Positions 1 to 7,051 of a stretch of 14,556 nucleotides of DNA are shown here, piece by piece. Source of the stretch: UBA1172 sp049889655 (GTDB lineage: Bacteria > Pseudomonadota > Alphaproteobacteria > Puniceispirillales > UBA1172); assembly GCA_049889655.1 (NCBI GenBank), contig JBMHCY010000093.1, forward strand, positions 1 through 14,556, written 5' to 3'. Positions within the stretch are counted from its first letter, which is position 1. Every line of letters starts with the position of its first letter. The notes under the pieces were generated by a model. It worked only from the letters and a program-made list of their open reading frames with translations. It was not told the DNA's origin and did not search any database. The position numbers and the translations under genes were made by a program.

Positions 1-2
1 CA

Positions 3-185
3 CACAGTGCAGAATGCATAAGGGCAGCACTGAGCGCATCACAAGAATTGGAAGAAATCAACAAATTCGCTGTGCATCACATTTATTCGAAAATGGATGA
101 ACAGGAAGAAAAATGCATTGCCGCAACAACATATAAAGATGAAAAGCTAGAAGACGCTCATAAATTTAAATGGGAGTTTAGATGA
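3..185 (+). CDS. C-terminal fragment of a probable AAA-family ATPase (partial, 5' end outside window)
   Basis: An open frame runs from the window edge to a TGA at 183-185 and encodes 60 residues, ending in a charged stretch closing with KFKWEFR. The tail has an ECIRAAL helix, a glutamate/lysine-rich middle and a TYKDEKLEDAHK segment. This resembles the extreme C-termini I recall for AAA15/AAA21-type (COG1106-like) ATPases, but no Walker motif lies inside the window, so the family call is inferred mostly from the tail and the neighbour. The stop codon overlaps the start of the next gene (ATGATG at 182-187), the arrangement expected for translationally coupled partners. Base use is AT-rich, unlike everything after about position 950. 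It could instead be any coupled upstream partner of the DUF3226 gene. The reading frame is clear; the function is tentative. Confidence 0.5.
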   Translation, partial: HSAECIRAALSASQELEEINKFAVHHIYSKMDEQEEKCIAATTYKDEKLEDAHKFKWEFR

Positions 186-834
186 TGTCATGCTCCAACA
201 ATGATGAGAGCATTAATATAAAGGATAAGATTATCTTGGTAGAAGGTAAGGATGACTGCAAATTTTTAATTCAATTAATAAAAACTAAATTAGGTGAAGA
301 TAAACTTAACAACGTTTGGATATTTGATGTTGAGGGTAAAGAAAATTTTCCAGCCAAAGTTGATCTATATATAGATAAATTTAATGAATTTGATGCATCT
401 AGGTCCCTAGGCCTAGCGATTTTAAGGGATGCTGACGACAATGCTGTTTCTGCATTGCAAAGTGTTAATGATATTTTTAAAAACAAAACTTAATATCTAC
501 AAACATTGGGCACGCTGAAATAATTGAAGAAAGATATCGAGTTGGTGTCTTTATATTGCCTGATGGAGTTAGCCCAGGTTCAATTGAAACCCTATGTAAA
601 AGAACTTTAGAAAAATTGCCTTCAGATCATTGTATAGCGTCATTTATTGACTGCATGAAACAAGAAAACTCATACGAATCCAATTCAGAAGATAAGACTT
701 ATATTCATGCATTCCTATCTTCTCGAGGAAACCCTATGAGAACTGTAGGTGAAGCTGCTCATGCGAAAGTATGGGATTTTTCTAACTCAGCATTCGATGA
801 ACTTGCTGAATTTGTTGAAAAGTTTTTAGGATGA
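182..834 (+). pseudogene. DUF3226 TOPRIM-like protein, split by a -1 frameshift
   Basis: Two adjacent frames together make one DUF3226-like protein. The first frame (182-493, 103 residues) has LVEGKDD at residues 19-25 and LRDADDN at 81-87, the acidic glutamate and DxD signatures of a TOPRIM-like fold. The second frame, open from 481 to the TGA at 832-834, continues with GVFILPDG, GSIETLC and a C-terminal KVWDFSNSAFDELAEFV segment, which match the second half of the family. Joined, the product would be about 217 residues. The break lies in an A/T homopolymer region (T5-A5 followed by CAAAAC, 474-489); one extra base there would restore a single frame. The start is 182 or 185, with a GGGAG ribosome site at 172-176. 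DUF3226 proteins are poorly characterised; an ATPase partner suggests a nuclease-like or nucleic-acid-binding role. It may be a true pseudogene, a sequencing error or, less likely, programmed frameshifting. Confidence 0.75.
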
Positions 835-985
835 ATGTTTGCGTTTCCCAGTAACGCTTATTGATTACCTACTTTATCAAATGCACTGCATCGGCTCATG
901 AAAAAGAACAGGGGAGGCCAGGTGTGGATGATTGGGAAGCGTTTCGAAAGGTTGTGGGTATTTCGACAGAGACAGACGAGACCCC
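835..985. other. Gene-free transition zone between AT-rich and GC-rich DNA
   Basis: No convincing gene lies between the DUF3226 stop and the convergent hydratase stop. The frame starting at 861 on the plus strand begins with TTG, has no ribosome site I recognise and simply runs into the antisense of the hydratase. A short inverted repeat, GCGTT (841-845) with AACGC (853-857) and a 7-base loop, is followed by a T-containing stretch. It might act as a weak terminator for the left-hand gene, but the stem is only 5 bp. Base composition changes across this interval. I see no tRNA, integrase or flanking direct repeat here. Confidence 0.4.
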
Positions 986-1876
986 TCACCCGAAGGTGGC
1001 ATCAGCTTTCATCGCCTGCTGGCCTTCATGGTTGCGGGCCTCAAGCCGGGTGAAATCCGGGCTCGCCAGCAGCCCCACCTCACGCCCCACAAACAGCGGC
1101 TGGGTGCCGCGAAAGCGGAACCGCTCGAGCCTTCTGGCCGCCTCCAGCCCCGGGCTTGTCGCCCCGCCGCTGCCCCACGCCCCCGTCGCCACCAGCGCCA
1201 GCATCATCGCCGTGAACGGCCCGTGGGTGATGAGATCAGGATAGCCTTCATGGCGGCGGCAATGGTCAGCATCGTAATGGATGCGGTGGCCGTTCCAGGT
1301 CAGCGCCGAGAAGCGGAACAGCTGGATATGGTCCGGCAGCCAGCGGCTGACAGGGGAGAGATCATCCTGCCCGGCAAGCGGCTGGCTATCCGCCGGGGTG
1401 GCGGCCGGGTCGATCTTGGGTTGCTCGCGATAGACGATGGTGCGGGTTTCGGTGATCCTGCCGCTCGCGGTTTCCAGCAGCCTCTCGACTGTCACGAAAA
1501 TCAGCGGCCCGGTGGAGCCCTGCTTTTCCTCAATGCTGCGGATCGTCGAGGTGCGGTTGAGCCTCTCGCCGCTGCGGATCACGCCATCAAAGCGGATATC
1601 GCCCGCCGCCCACATCCGCCGCTCGAACGGCCCTCTTTCATGCACCGGCGGCATGAATTCCCCCAGCCGTTCATGGCCATCGGGGTTGAGCGCCCCGGCA
1701 TCGCTGATGTTGTTGGTGAAGAACAGGTGGAACAGCGGCGGCAGTGCTGCACCTTCCGCGGCCAGTGCCGCCGCCCCCTCAGCCCCCAGCCCGAGCATCG
1801 CCGCCGCCTCGGCCAGACGCTTCGGGTGGATGGTCTCGCTAAACGTCTCTTCCCGGCCGATCCATTGATCAAACAT
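986..1876 (-). CDS. Mesaconyl-CoA-hydratase-like / FAS1-like dehydratase (MaoC hot-dog family)
   Basis: The product is about 296 residues. It reads as a double hot-dog hydratase of the HTD2/MaoC type, the group that includes mesaconyl-C4-CoA (3-methylfumaryl-CoA) hydratase. The strongest evidence is the C-terminal hot-dog core at residues 197-221, where HRIHYDADHCRRHEGYP is followed by ITHGPF; this matches the family's HYD...HGP signature. A C-terminal RPL-type segment appears as GTQPLFVGREV (257-267). The N-terminal hot-dog half includes PPLFHLFF (46-53). I chose the ATG at 1876-1874 because an AAGGAA ribosome site precedes it; a longer in-frame start at 1963 would run into the typA leader. 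The enzyme would hydrate a branched enoyl-CoA in the cytoplasm. No other gene of the methylaspartate, 3-hydroxypropionate or C5-dicarboxylate routes is nearby, so the exact substrate is unresolved. Confidence 0.85.
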   Translation of the reverse strand: MFDQWIGREETFSETIHPKRLAEAAAMLGLGAEGAAALAAEGAALPPLFHLFFTNNISDAGALNPDGHERLGEFMPPVHERGPFERRMWAAGDIRFDGVIRSGERLNRTSTIRSIEEKQGSTGPLIFVTVERLLETASGRITETRTIVYREQPKIDPAATPADSQPLAGQDDLSPVSRWLPDHIQLFRFSALTWNGHRIHYDADHCRRHEGYPDLITHGPFTAMMLALVATGAWGSGGATSPGLEAARRLERFRFRGTQPLFVGREVGLLASPDFTRLEARNHEGQQAMKADATFG

Positions 1877-1980
1877 GGTCCTGGTTCCTTTCAGCAGGGC
1901 GGGCCTGCGGTAATAAAGGGCTGGTGTTTTGGTGGCATAAAGGGTAGGACTGCCCCCACACAACCCCCACAGGATACCGC
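1877..1980. promoter_or_regulatory. Divergent control region between the hydratase and typA
   Basis: These 104 bases separate two divergent starts and so should carry promoters in both directions. Two direct repeats are visible: ATAAAGGG at 1913-1920 and 1937-1944 (24 bp apart), and CCCCCACA at 1953-1960 and 1964-1971 (11 bp apart). An AGGA ribosome site at 1972-1975 precedes the typA ATG. I cannot assign a clear -35/-10 pair. The repeats could be regulator sites or chance in a biased sequence. Confidence 0.4.
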
Positions 1981-3798
1981 ATGACCGCCAATCTTCGCAA
2001 TATTGCCATCATCGCCCATGTCGACCATGGCAAGACAACGCTGATCGACAGCATCATGAAACAGGCGGGGATGTTCCGTGAAGGCCAGGACGTTGCCGAA
2101 CGGCTCATGGATTCCGGCGATCTCGAAAAGGAACGAGGCATCACCATTCTCGCCAAGCCGACCTCGATCACCTGGGACGGGCTGCGGATCAATATCATCG
2201 ATACCCCCGGCCATGCCGATTTCGGCGGTGAGGTCGAGCGTGTCCTGCATATGGCGGACGGGGTCATCCTGCTCACCGATGCGGCGGAAGGCCCGATGCC
2301 GCAGACGAAATTTGTTCTCGGTAAGGCGCTGGCGCAGGGGCTGCGGCCGATCGTCATCATCAACAAGATCGATCGCGGCGATGCCCGCCCCGAAGAGGTG
2401 GTCGACGAGGTTTTTGATCTGTTCGTCGCCCTCGATGCCGATGAAGACCAGCTTGATTTCCCCATCCTCTATGCGTCGGGGCGTGATGGCTGGTGCGTCG
2501 ATGATCTCGCCGCGCCCAGGGATTCGCTCAAGCCGCTGCTCGATCTGATCGTTGCCCATGTGCCGCCGCCAAGCCTGCCGGAAGACAAACCCTTTGCGAT
2601 GCTCGCCACCCTCTTGGACCGGGACCCGTTCCTTGGCCGCTGCCTGACGGGGCGGATTGTCCAGGGCCGGGCCCGGGTCAATGATGCTGTCACCGCGATC
2701 AACCTTGATGGCGCGACGGTTGAACAGGGGCGGCTCACCAAACTGTTCCGTTTCGAAGGCACCCAGAAAACCCCTGTCGATGAAGTCGCGGCGGGGGATA
2801 TCGTCTGCATTGCCGGTCTCGCCAAGGCGTCGGTGGCCGATACGATCGGTGCGCCGGGGCTCGATCAGCCGATGCCCTCAACGCCGATTGATCCGCCCAC
2901 CATGTCGGTGACGATCATGGTCAATGACAGCCCCTTTGCCGGGCGCGAAGGCAGCAAGGTCACCTCGACCATGATCCGTGAAAGGCTGCTGGCGGAGGCC
3001 GAAACCAATGTCGCGATCACCTTTGGTGAAAGCGGTGGCAAGGATGCGTTCGAGATCGGCGGCCGCGGTGAATTGCAGCTTGGCGTGCTCATCGAAACCA
3101 TGCGCCGTGAAGGCTTTGAAATGACAGTCTCCCGCCCGCGGGTGCTGATGCGCGATGAAGGCGGCCAGATGATGGAACCGATCGAGGAAGTCACCATCGA
3201 TGTTGATGAAGACCACGCCTCGACCGTTATTGACAGCCTCAACCGCCGCAAGGGCGAGATGATCGATATGCGCCAGGCCGGGGCGGGCAAGACCAGGATC
3301 GTCTTCCATGCCCCGTCACGCGGGCTGATCGGCTATCAATCCCGGTTTCTCACCGAAACCCGGGGGACAGGCGTGCTCAACCGGTTGTTCCATGGCTATG
3401 CCCCCCACAAAGGCCCGATTGCCGGCCGCCGCAACGGCGCGCTGATCGCTAATGGTCAGGGGGAAGCGGTCGCCTATGCGCTGTTCAACCTGCAGGATCG
3501 CGGGGCGATGTTCATCAACCCGCAGGATGCTGTCTATCAGGGCATGATCATCGGTGAGCATTCACGTGACAACGACCTTGAGGTCAATGTGCTGAAAGGC
3601 AAGAAGCTCACCAATGTCCGTGCCTCGGGCAGTGATGATGCGGTCATCCTGACCCCGCCGCGGCGGATGTCGCTCGAAGACATGATGGCCTATATCAATG
3701 ATGACGAGTATCTCGAAGTCACCCCGGAAAGCCTGCGGCTGCGGAAAATCTTCCTGCTGCCCCACGAACGCAAGCGGCAGACGAAATCAGCATCCTGA
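1981..3798 (+). CDS. typA: Translational GTPase TypA/BipA
   Basis: The 605-residue product has the usual TypA length and all GTPase boxes: AHVDHGKTT (G1, 12-20), RGITI (G2, 52-56), DTPGH (G3, 74-78) and NKID (G4, 128-131). EF-G-like domains II, III and V follow, then the TypA-specific C-terminal part with GLIGYQSRFLT and the RRNGALIANGQG segment. TypA binds ribosomes and hydrolyses GTP; it supports 50S assembly and growth under cold or other stress. The ATG at 1981 has an AGGA ribosome site 5-8 bases upstream. The gene is divergent from the hydratase and converges on an aminotransferase with only 7 bp between stop codons, leaving little room for a terminator. It appears intact and is the best-identified chromosomal housekeeping gene here. 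Confidence 0.98.
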   Translation: MTANLRNIAIIAHVDHGKTTLIDSIMKQAGMFREGQDVAERLMDSGDLEKERGITILAKPTSITWDGLRINIIDTPGHADFGGEVERVLHMADGVILLTDAAEGPMPQTKFVLGKALAQGLRPIVIINKIDRGDARPEEVVDEVFDLFVALDADEDQLDFPILYASGRDGWCVDDLAAPRDSLKPLLDLIVAHVPPPSLPEDKPFAMLATLLDRDPFLGRCLTGRIVQGRARVNDAVTAINLDGATVEQGRLTKLFRFEGTQKTPVDEVAAGDIVCIAGLAKASVADTIGAPGLDQPMPSTPIDPPTMSVTIMVNDSPFAGREGSKVTSTMIRERLLAEAETNVAITFGESGGKDAFEIGGRGELQLGVLIETMRREGFEMTVSRPRVLMRDEGGQMMEPIEEVTIDVDEDHASTVIDSLNRRKGEMIDMRQAGAGKTRIVFHAPSRGLIGYQSRFLTETRGTGVLNRLFHGYAPHKGPIAGRRNGALIANGQGEAVAYALFNLQDRGAMFINPQDAVYQGMIIGEHSRDNDLEVNVLKGKKLTNVRASGSDDAVILTPPRRMSLEDMMAYINDDEYLEVTPESLRLRKIFLLPHERKRQTKSAS

Positions 3799-3805
3799 CC
3801 GCGGT

Positions 3806-4957
3806 CTAGGTGAAAAGGTTCAGCCTTTCCGGCAACTGGCTGATCGCTTCAGTCTCGGCATTGGCAAAGGCAAAGCGCAGGAACTGGTCCTGGCCGTCTC
3901 CGAAAAACCCACCGGGGATCGTCAACACCCCGGCCTGCCGCACAAGGGCTTCGGCCATGGCCAGGCTGCCCTCTTTGCCGGGATGCCGAACATAGCCGAA
4001 ATACGCCCCCATTGAAGCGATCTGCCAGTCGTTCTGCCCGGCGAAAGCCGACCGGAAGGCCCGGGCCCGTTCAGCCATGCGGGCGGTGTTTTCATCCCGC
4101 CACGGGGCGAGGGCAGCGATCATCGGGGCAAGGGCACGCTGGGCTGCCCGCGGTGCACAGATTTGGATATTGTCCATGATCTTGGTCATCTGGCTGACAG
4201 CCTCGACCGGGGCAGTGATCGCCCCCAGCCGATGCCCGGGAATGGCATAGGATTTCGAGAAACTGTAGAGCAGGATCACCCGGTCGCGGGCATCACCGGC
4301 CAGCAGCTGATGAGGGATCGCCTCGGGCGGCAGAAAATCACGATAGGTCTCATCAAGGATGAGCCAGATCCCATGGCGGCGGCAACAGGCGGCGATCGCC
4401 TCCAGTTGCTCGGATGGATAGACAGCCCCTGTCGGGTTGTTGGGGCTGACCAGGGCCAGTGCCTTCGTCTGCGGGGTGATCGCGGCGGTGATGCTGTCAA
4501 CAGATGGGATGAAACCATCCTCGGCCCGGGTTTCGACAAAACCGGTCTGAACGCCTGTCATGGCCAGCGTGCTGTCATGGTTGAAATAGGCGGGCCGCGT
4601 CATCAGTACCTGGTCACCGGCCCCGGCCACCGCCATAGCGGCGGTGATAAACGCCTGATTGCACCCGGCGGTGATGATCACCTCCTCGGGGCTGACCGAT
4701 GCAGCATAGCGTTCCGCCATATGTGCCGCATAGGCTTCGCGCAAGGCCATCTCCCCCTCAATCGCCCCATAGCCGAGGCTTTCCGGATCAGCCCCGGCTG
4801 TGCCCATGGCGGCCAGCAGATCGGCATGGGCCGGGTAGCCCGGCACCGCCTGAGACAGATCGATCAGCGGCCCGCAATGGCCGTCATACCGGTTGATCCA
4901 GTTCTGGACAATGGCGACAGGCGGGGCAGTCAATTGGGTGATGGCGGGGTTGAACAT
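3806..4957 (-). CDS. Class I/II PLP-dependent aminotransferase
   Basis: This 383-residue fold-type I aminotransferase has the expected residues: SPNNPTG at 171-177 (Asn174 contacting substrate/PLP), LDETY at 201-205 (Asp202 binding the pyridine nitrogen), SFSKSY at 232-237 with Lys235 as the PLP Schiff-base lysine, and GHRLG at 241-245 with Arg243 near the phosphate. Reaction: transfer of an amino group between an amino acid and a 2-oxo acid, in the cytoplasm. Substrate preference cannot be read from the sequence; aspartate/aromatic-type or a beta-eliminating PatB-like activity are the main alternatives. The ATG at 4957-4955 has a good AGGAAA site upstream. It is divergent from an EamA transporter, which makes an amino acid a plausible shared substrate (inference only). 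Confidence 0.92.
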   Translation of the reverse strand: MFNPAITQLTAPPVAIVQNWINRYDGHCGPLIDLSQAVPGYPAHADLLAAMGTAGADPESLGYGAIEGEMALREAYAAHMAERYAASVSPEEVIITAGCNQAFITAAMAVAGAGDQVLMTRPAYFNHDSTLAMTGVQTGFVETRAEDGFIPSVDSITAAITPQTKALALVSPNNPTGAVYPSEQLEAIAACCRRHGIWLILDETYRDFLPPEAIPHQLLAGDARDRVILLYSFSKSYAIPGHRLGAITAPVEAVSQMTKIMDNIQICAPRAAQRALAPMIAALAPWRDENTARMAERARAFRSAFAGQNDWQIASMGAYFGYVRHPGKEGSLAMAEALVRQAGVLTIPGGFFGDGQDQFLRFAFANAETEAISQLPERLNLFT

Positions 4958-5080
4958 GGCAATTTCCTGAAATCGATATCAAATCCTAGCGGCTTGGGCC
5001 GGGGTTTTCAAACATCGTTTGGGGCCTTGGCAGCGGTGATAATCCGGCGCATGATAGGCGGCTCAGGGTTGAGGACAGGC
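4958..5080. promoter_or_regulatory. Divergent intergenic region, aminotransferase / EamA transporter
   Basis: These 123 bases lie between two divergent starts and must hold at least one promoter. The minus-strand ribosome site AGGAAA sits next to the aminotransferase start. On the plus side GAGG at 5071-5074 precedes the preferred transporter start. An AT-richer patch (about 4970-4985) lies near the aminotransferase end, but I see no convincing -35/-10 pair. Confidence 0.3.
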
Positions 5081-6019
5081 ATGGCATTTTCGAAACTATC
5101 TTTATCCGGCGGGGGATCTGACGGTATCCGAGGGGGTCTCCTGCTGGTGTCAGGGCTTGGCCTCTTTGGGTTCACCGACAACCTCATCCTGCTGGTCTCC
5201 GATCAGGTCAGTGTCGGCCAGTTTCATTTCAGCCGGTCGATGATGGCTGTCGGGCTGGTGTTTCTGCTGGCCCGTCTGCTGGGGGCTTCGGTCAGGCCCA
5301 AACGCTGGGGGGCTGTGGTGCTGCGGACAGTCTTCGTGGCCTTGTCGATGATGCTCTATTTCAGTGTTCTGCCGATGATGCCGATTGCCGAAGCCGCCGC
5401 AGGGCTTTTCACCTCACCGATCCTCGTGCTGGTCTTCTCGACTGTTCTTTTCCGCGAACGGATTGGCTGGCGTCGGGTGCTCGCCGTGGCGATCGGCAGT
5501 ATCGGTGTGCTGCTGGTGCTGAAACCTGGCGGTGACGGCTTCTCGCTCTATCATCTGCTGCCGTTGATGGCGGCGGCGTGCTATGCCATGGGGGCGATCG
5601 TCACCTACCGCTATTGCCGCGATGAAAGCGCCCTCGGGTTGACCCTCGCCTTTCTGGTTGCGGTCGGGATCGGCGGTGTTATCTCCACCAGCCTGATGAC
5701 AGTCTTTCCGGTTTCCCCGGCATTGCTGGCCGAAGCTCCGTTCCTGTTCCGGGGGGGGGCGGCGGTCGATACCTATTTCTGGGGGGTGATGGTGCTGATT
5801 GCCGTCAGTGTCGTCGGCGGCATGTGGGCCGTGAACCGAGCCTATCAGTTGACCCTCACCTCTTATGCTGCGGTCTATGAATACACCTATTTGATCACAG
5901 CTGGGTTTACCGGTTGGCTGTTCTGGGGGACTGCCCCGGACCGCTACAGCCTGCTCGGGATCATCTTTATTATTGCGGCAGGCGTGATGATCACCATCGC
6001 CCAGCAGCGTCAGGATTGA
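5081..6019 (+). CDS. EamA/DMT-superfamily transporter
   Basis: The product is about 312 residues of mostly hydrophobic sequence with roughly ten predicted transmembrane helices in two EamA repeats. The first repeat contains the typical EAAAGLFTSPILV segment followed by FRERIGWRRVLAV and a GVLLVLKPG helix end. The second ends with YEYTYLITAGFTGWLF and the IIFIIAAGVMI helix, the usual final EamA pair. Members of this family are inner-membrane exporters or exchangers of amino acids and other metabolites. I chose the ATG at 5081 because of the GAGG site upstream; an in-frame ATG at 5051 would add ten residues. The frame stays open far upstream, but that part is only antisense to the aminotransferase. 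The substrate is unknown. A run of nine G at 5751-5759 lies inside the gene without breaking the frame. Confidence 0.9.
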   Translation: MAFSKLSLSGGGSDGIRGGLLLVSGLGLFGFTDNLILLVSDQVSVGQFHFSRSMMAVGLVFLLARLLGASVRPKRWGAVVLRTVFVALSMMLYFSVLPMMPIAEAAAGLFTSPILVLVFSTVLFRERIGWRRVLAVAIGSIGVLLVLKPGGDGFSLYHLLPLMAAACYAMGAIVTYRYCRDESALGLTLAFLVAVGIGGVISTSLMTVFPVSPALLAEAPFLFRGGAAVDTYFWGVMVLIAVSVVGGMWAVNRAYQLTLTSYAAVYEYTYLITAGFTGWLFWGTAPDRYSLLGIIFIIAAGVMITIAQQRQD

Positions 6020-6130
6020 GGCATCGGCAACCGCTCCGGTCAGCTCAAATATATTAAAGTCTGCTTGCTAAGTGGAAGTGAATTCCCGTAAGGTCGGCCG
6101 ATCAGACTGACCAGGGGTGTTTGCCGCAGG

Positions 6131-7051
6131 ATGGCGTCGATAATCGTAACAGGTGGTGATGAATATTTCGGGGCCATGACGGTGGATTGCGTCATGTCGG
6201 CGCGGGCCCAGGGTTATGACGGCCGTATTGCCGTGCTCGATTTCGGTTATGCTGACGAAACCCGCGAGCAGATCATCGCTGCCGGGGGTGAGATGCACCG
6301 GATCAGCCTGCCGCCGCCTTTCGATGCGATTGATTTCCGCGGCCCTTCAGGGGCGCTCGTGCTGATGGCCAAACCCTATCTTCCCGATCTCTTCCCCGGG
6401 CATGATCTCTATGTTTTTGTGGATGCGGATTGCTGGTTCCAGACCCGTACCGGGCTCGATGCGTTGCTCGACCATGGCGATGAGGCGGATCTCTGTGCTG
6501 TCTCCCAGCGCAGCCGGTTTCATGATTGGGATGTGGCCCGGGGCAATGGCGTTGAGTTCAATATGCTGGGTCAGCCGCTGCGCCGGAACTGGTACACGAT
6601 GTTCGCCAATTCATCATCGCTGCCACGGGCTGACAAGAAACGGCTTGCGGAAGTCCCGATCATCAATGCCGGTGTGTTTGCCGCCGGGGCAAACTCGCCG
6701 CTCTGGCAGTATTGGCGGGAAGAAATGTACCGTTGTGTCGAGGCGCTGCCGCAACGCCGGAAACTCGGGGCTGATCAGCTGGGGCTCGGGCTGGCGGTCT
6801 ATCGCCATGATCTGTCGACGGTATTGCTGCCCGAAATCTGCAACTGGACATCGGTGTTCCGCTATGATGAGGACACCCATCTTTTCACCGAAACCCAGCC
6901 TTTTCATGCGCCGGTGGGGATCATGCACCTTGCCGGTATCGGGGCTGACAACACCATCCGGCCTGTGACCATGGCTGCCGGAGGCACGAAACCGATCGAC
7001 CTGACCTGGCGGGCATGGATGCAGCGAAAGGCCGGGGCCTCAGCATCATAA
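6131..7051 (+). CDS. Putative GT-A fold glycosyltransferase (GT8-like)
   Basis: This 306-residue protein begins with a short beta strand (MASIIVTGGD) and has VFVDADCWF at 95-103, which supplies a DxD motif (Asp98, Asp100) that would bind a metal and nucleotide sugar. Later segments PIINAGVFAAG and LGADQLGLGL resemble the acceptor/UDP-binding regions of GT8-like or nucleotide-diphospho-sugar transferases. No signal peptide or transmembrane helix is visible, so it is probably cytoplasmic or peripheral. Its donor and acceptor are unknown. No other sugar-polymer gene is in the window. Its stop codon overlaps the end of the convergent FAD oxidoreductase by 6 bp. The ribosome site is weak, so the start is less certain than the family. 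Confidence 0.75.
   Translation: MASIIVTGGDEYFGAMTVDCVMSARAQGYDGRIAVLDFGYADETREQIIAAGGEMHRISLPPPFDAIDFRGPSGALVLMAKPYLPDLFPGHDLYVFVDADCWFQTRTGLDALLDHGDEADLCAVSQRSRFHDWDVARGNGVEFNMLGQPLRRNWYTMFANSSSLPRADKKRLAEVPIINAGVFAAGANSPLWQYWREEMYRCVEALPQRRKLGADQLGLGLAVYRHDLSTVLLPEICNWTSVFRYDEDTHLFTETQPFHAPVGIMHLAGIGADNTIRPVTMAAGGTKPIDLTWRAWMQRKAGASAS

Noticed and set aside
471..490. Programmed -1 ribosomal frameshift site
   Set aside because: There is no matching slippery heptamer in frame, and the -1 frame has a TAA at 478-480 just before the open part. A deletion or base-calling error is simpler.
861..1984. Long plus-strand frames (starting at 861 and 932) over the hydratase gene
   Set aside because: They are antisense to a clearly recognisable hot-dog hydratase, lack ribosome sites and show no family motifs. 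GC-rich coding DNA commonly leaves such open antisense frames.
4163..5080. Upstream extension of the EamA frame on the plus strand
   Set aside because: It runs antisense through the aminotransferase, is not membrane-like and has no similarity to transporters. The EamA domain begins after 5081.
6020..6130. AT-rich TATATT (6050-6055) as a promoter for the glycosyltransferase gene
   Set aside because: No reasonable -35 element lies 15-19 bp upstream, so it is not listed as a promoter.
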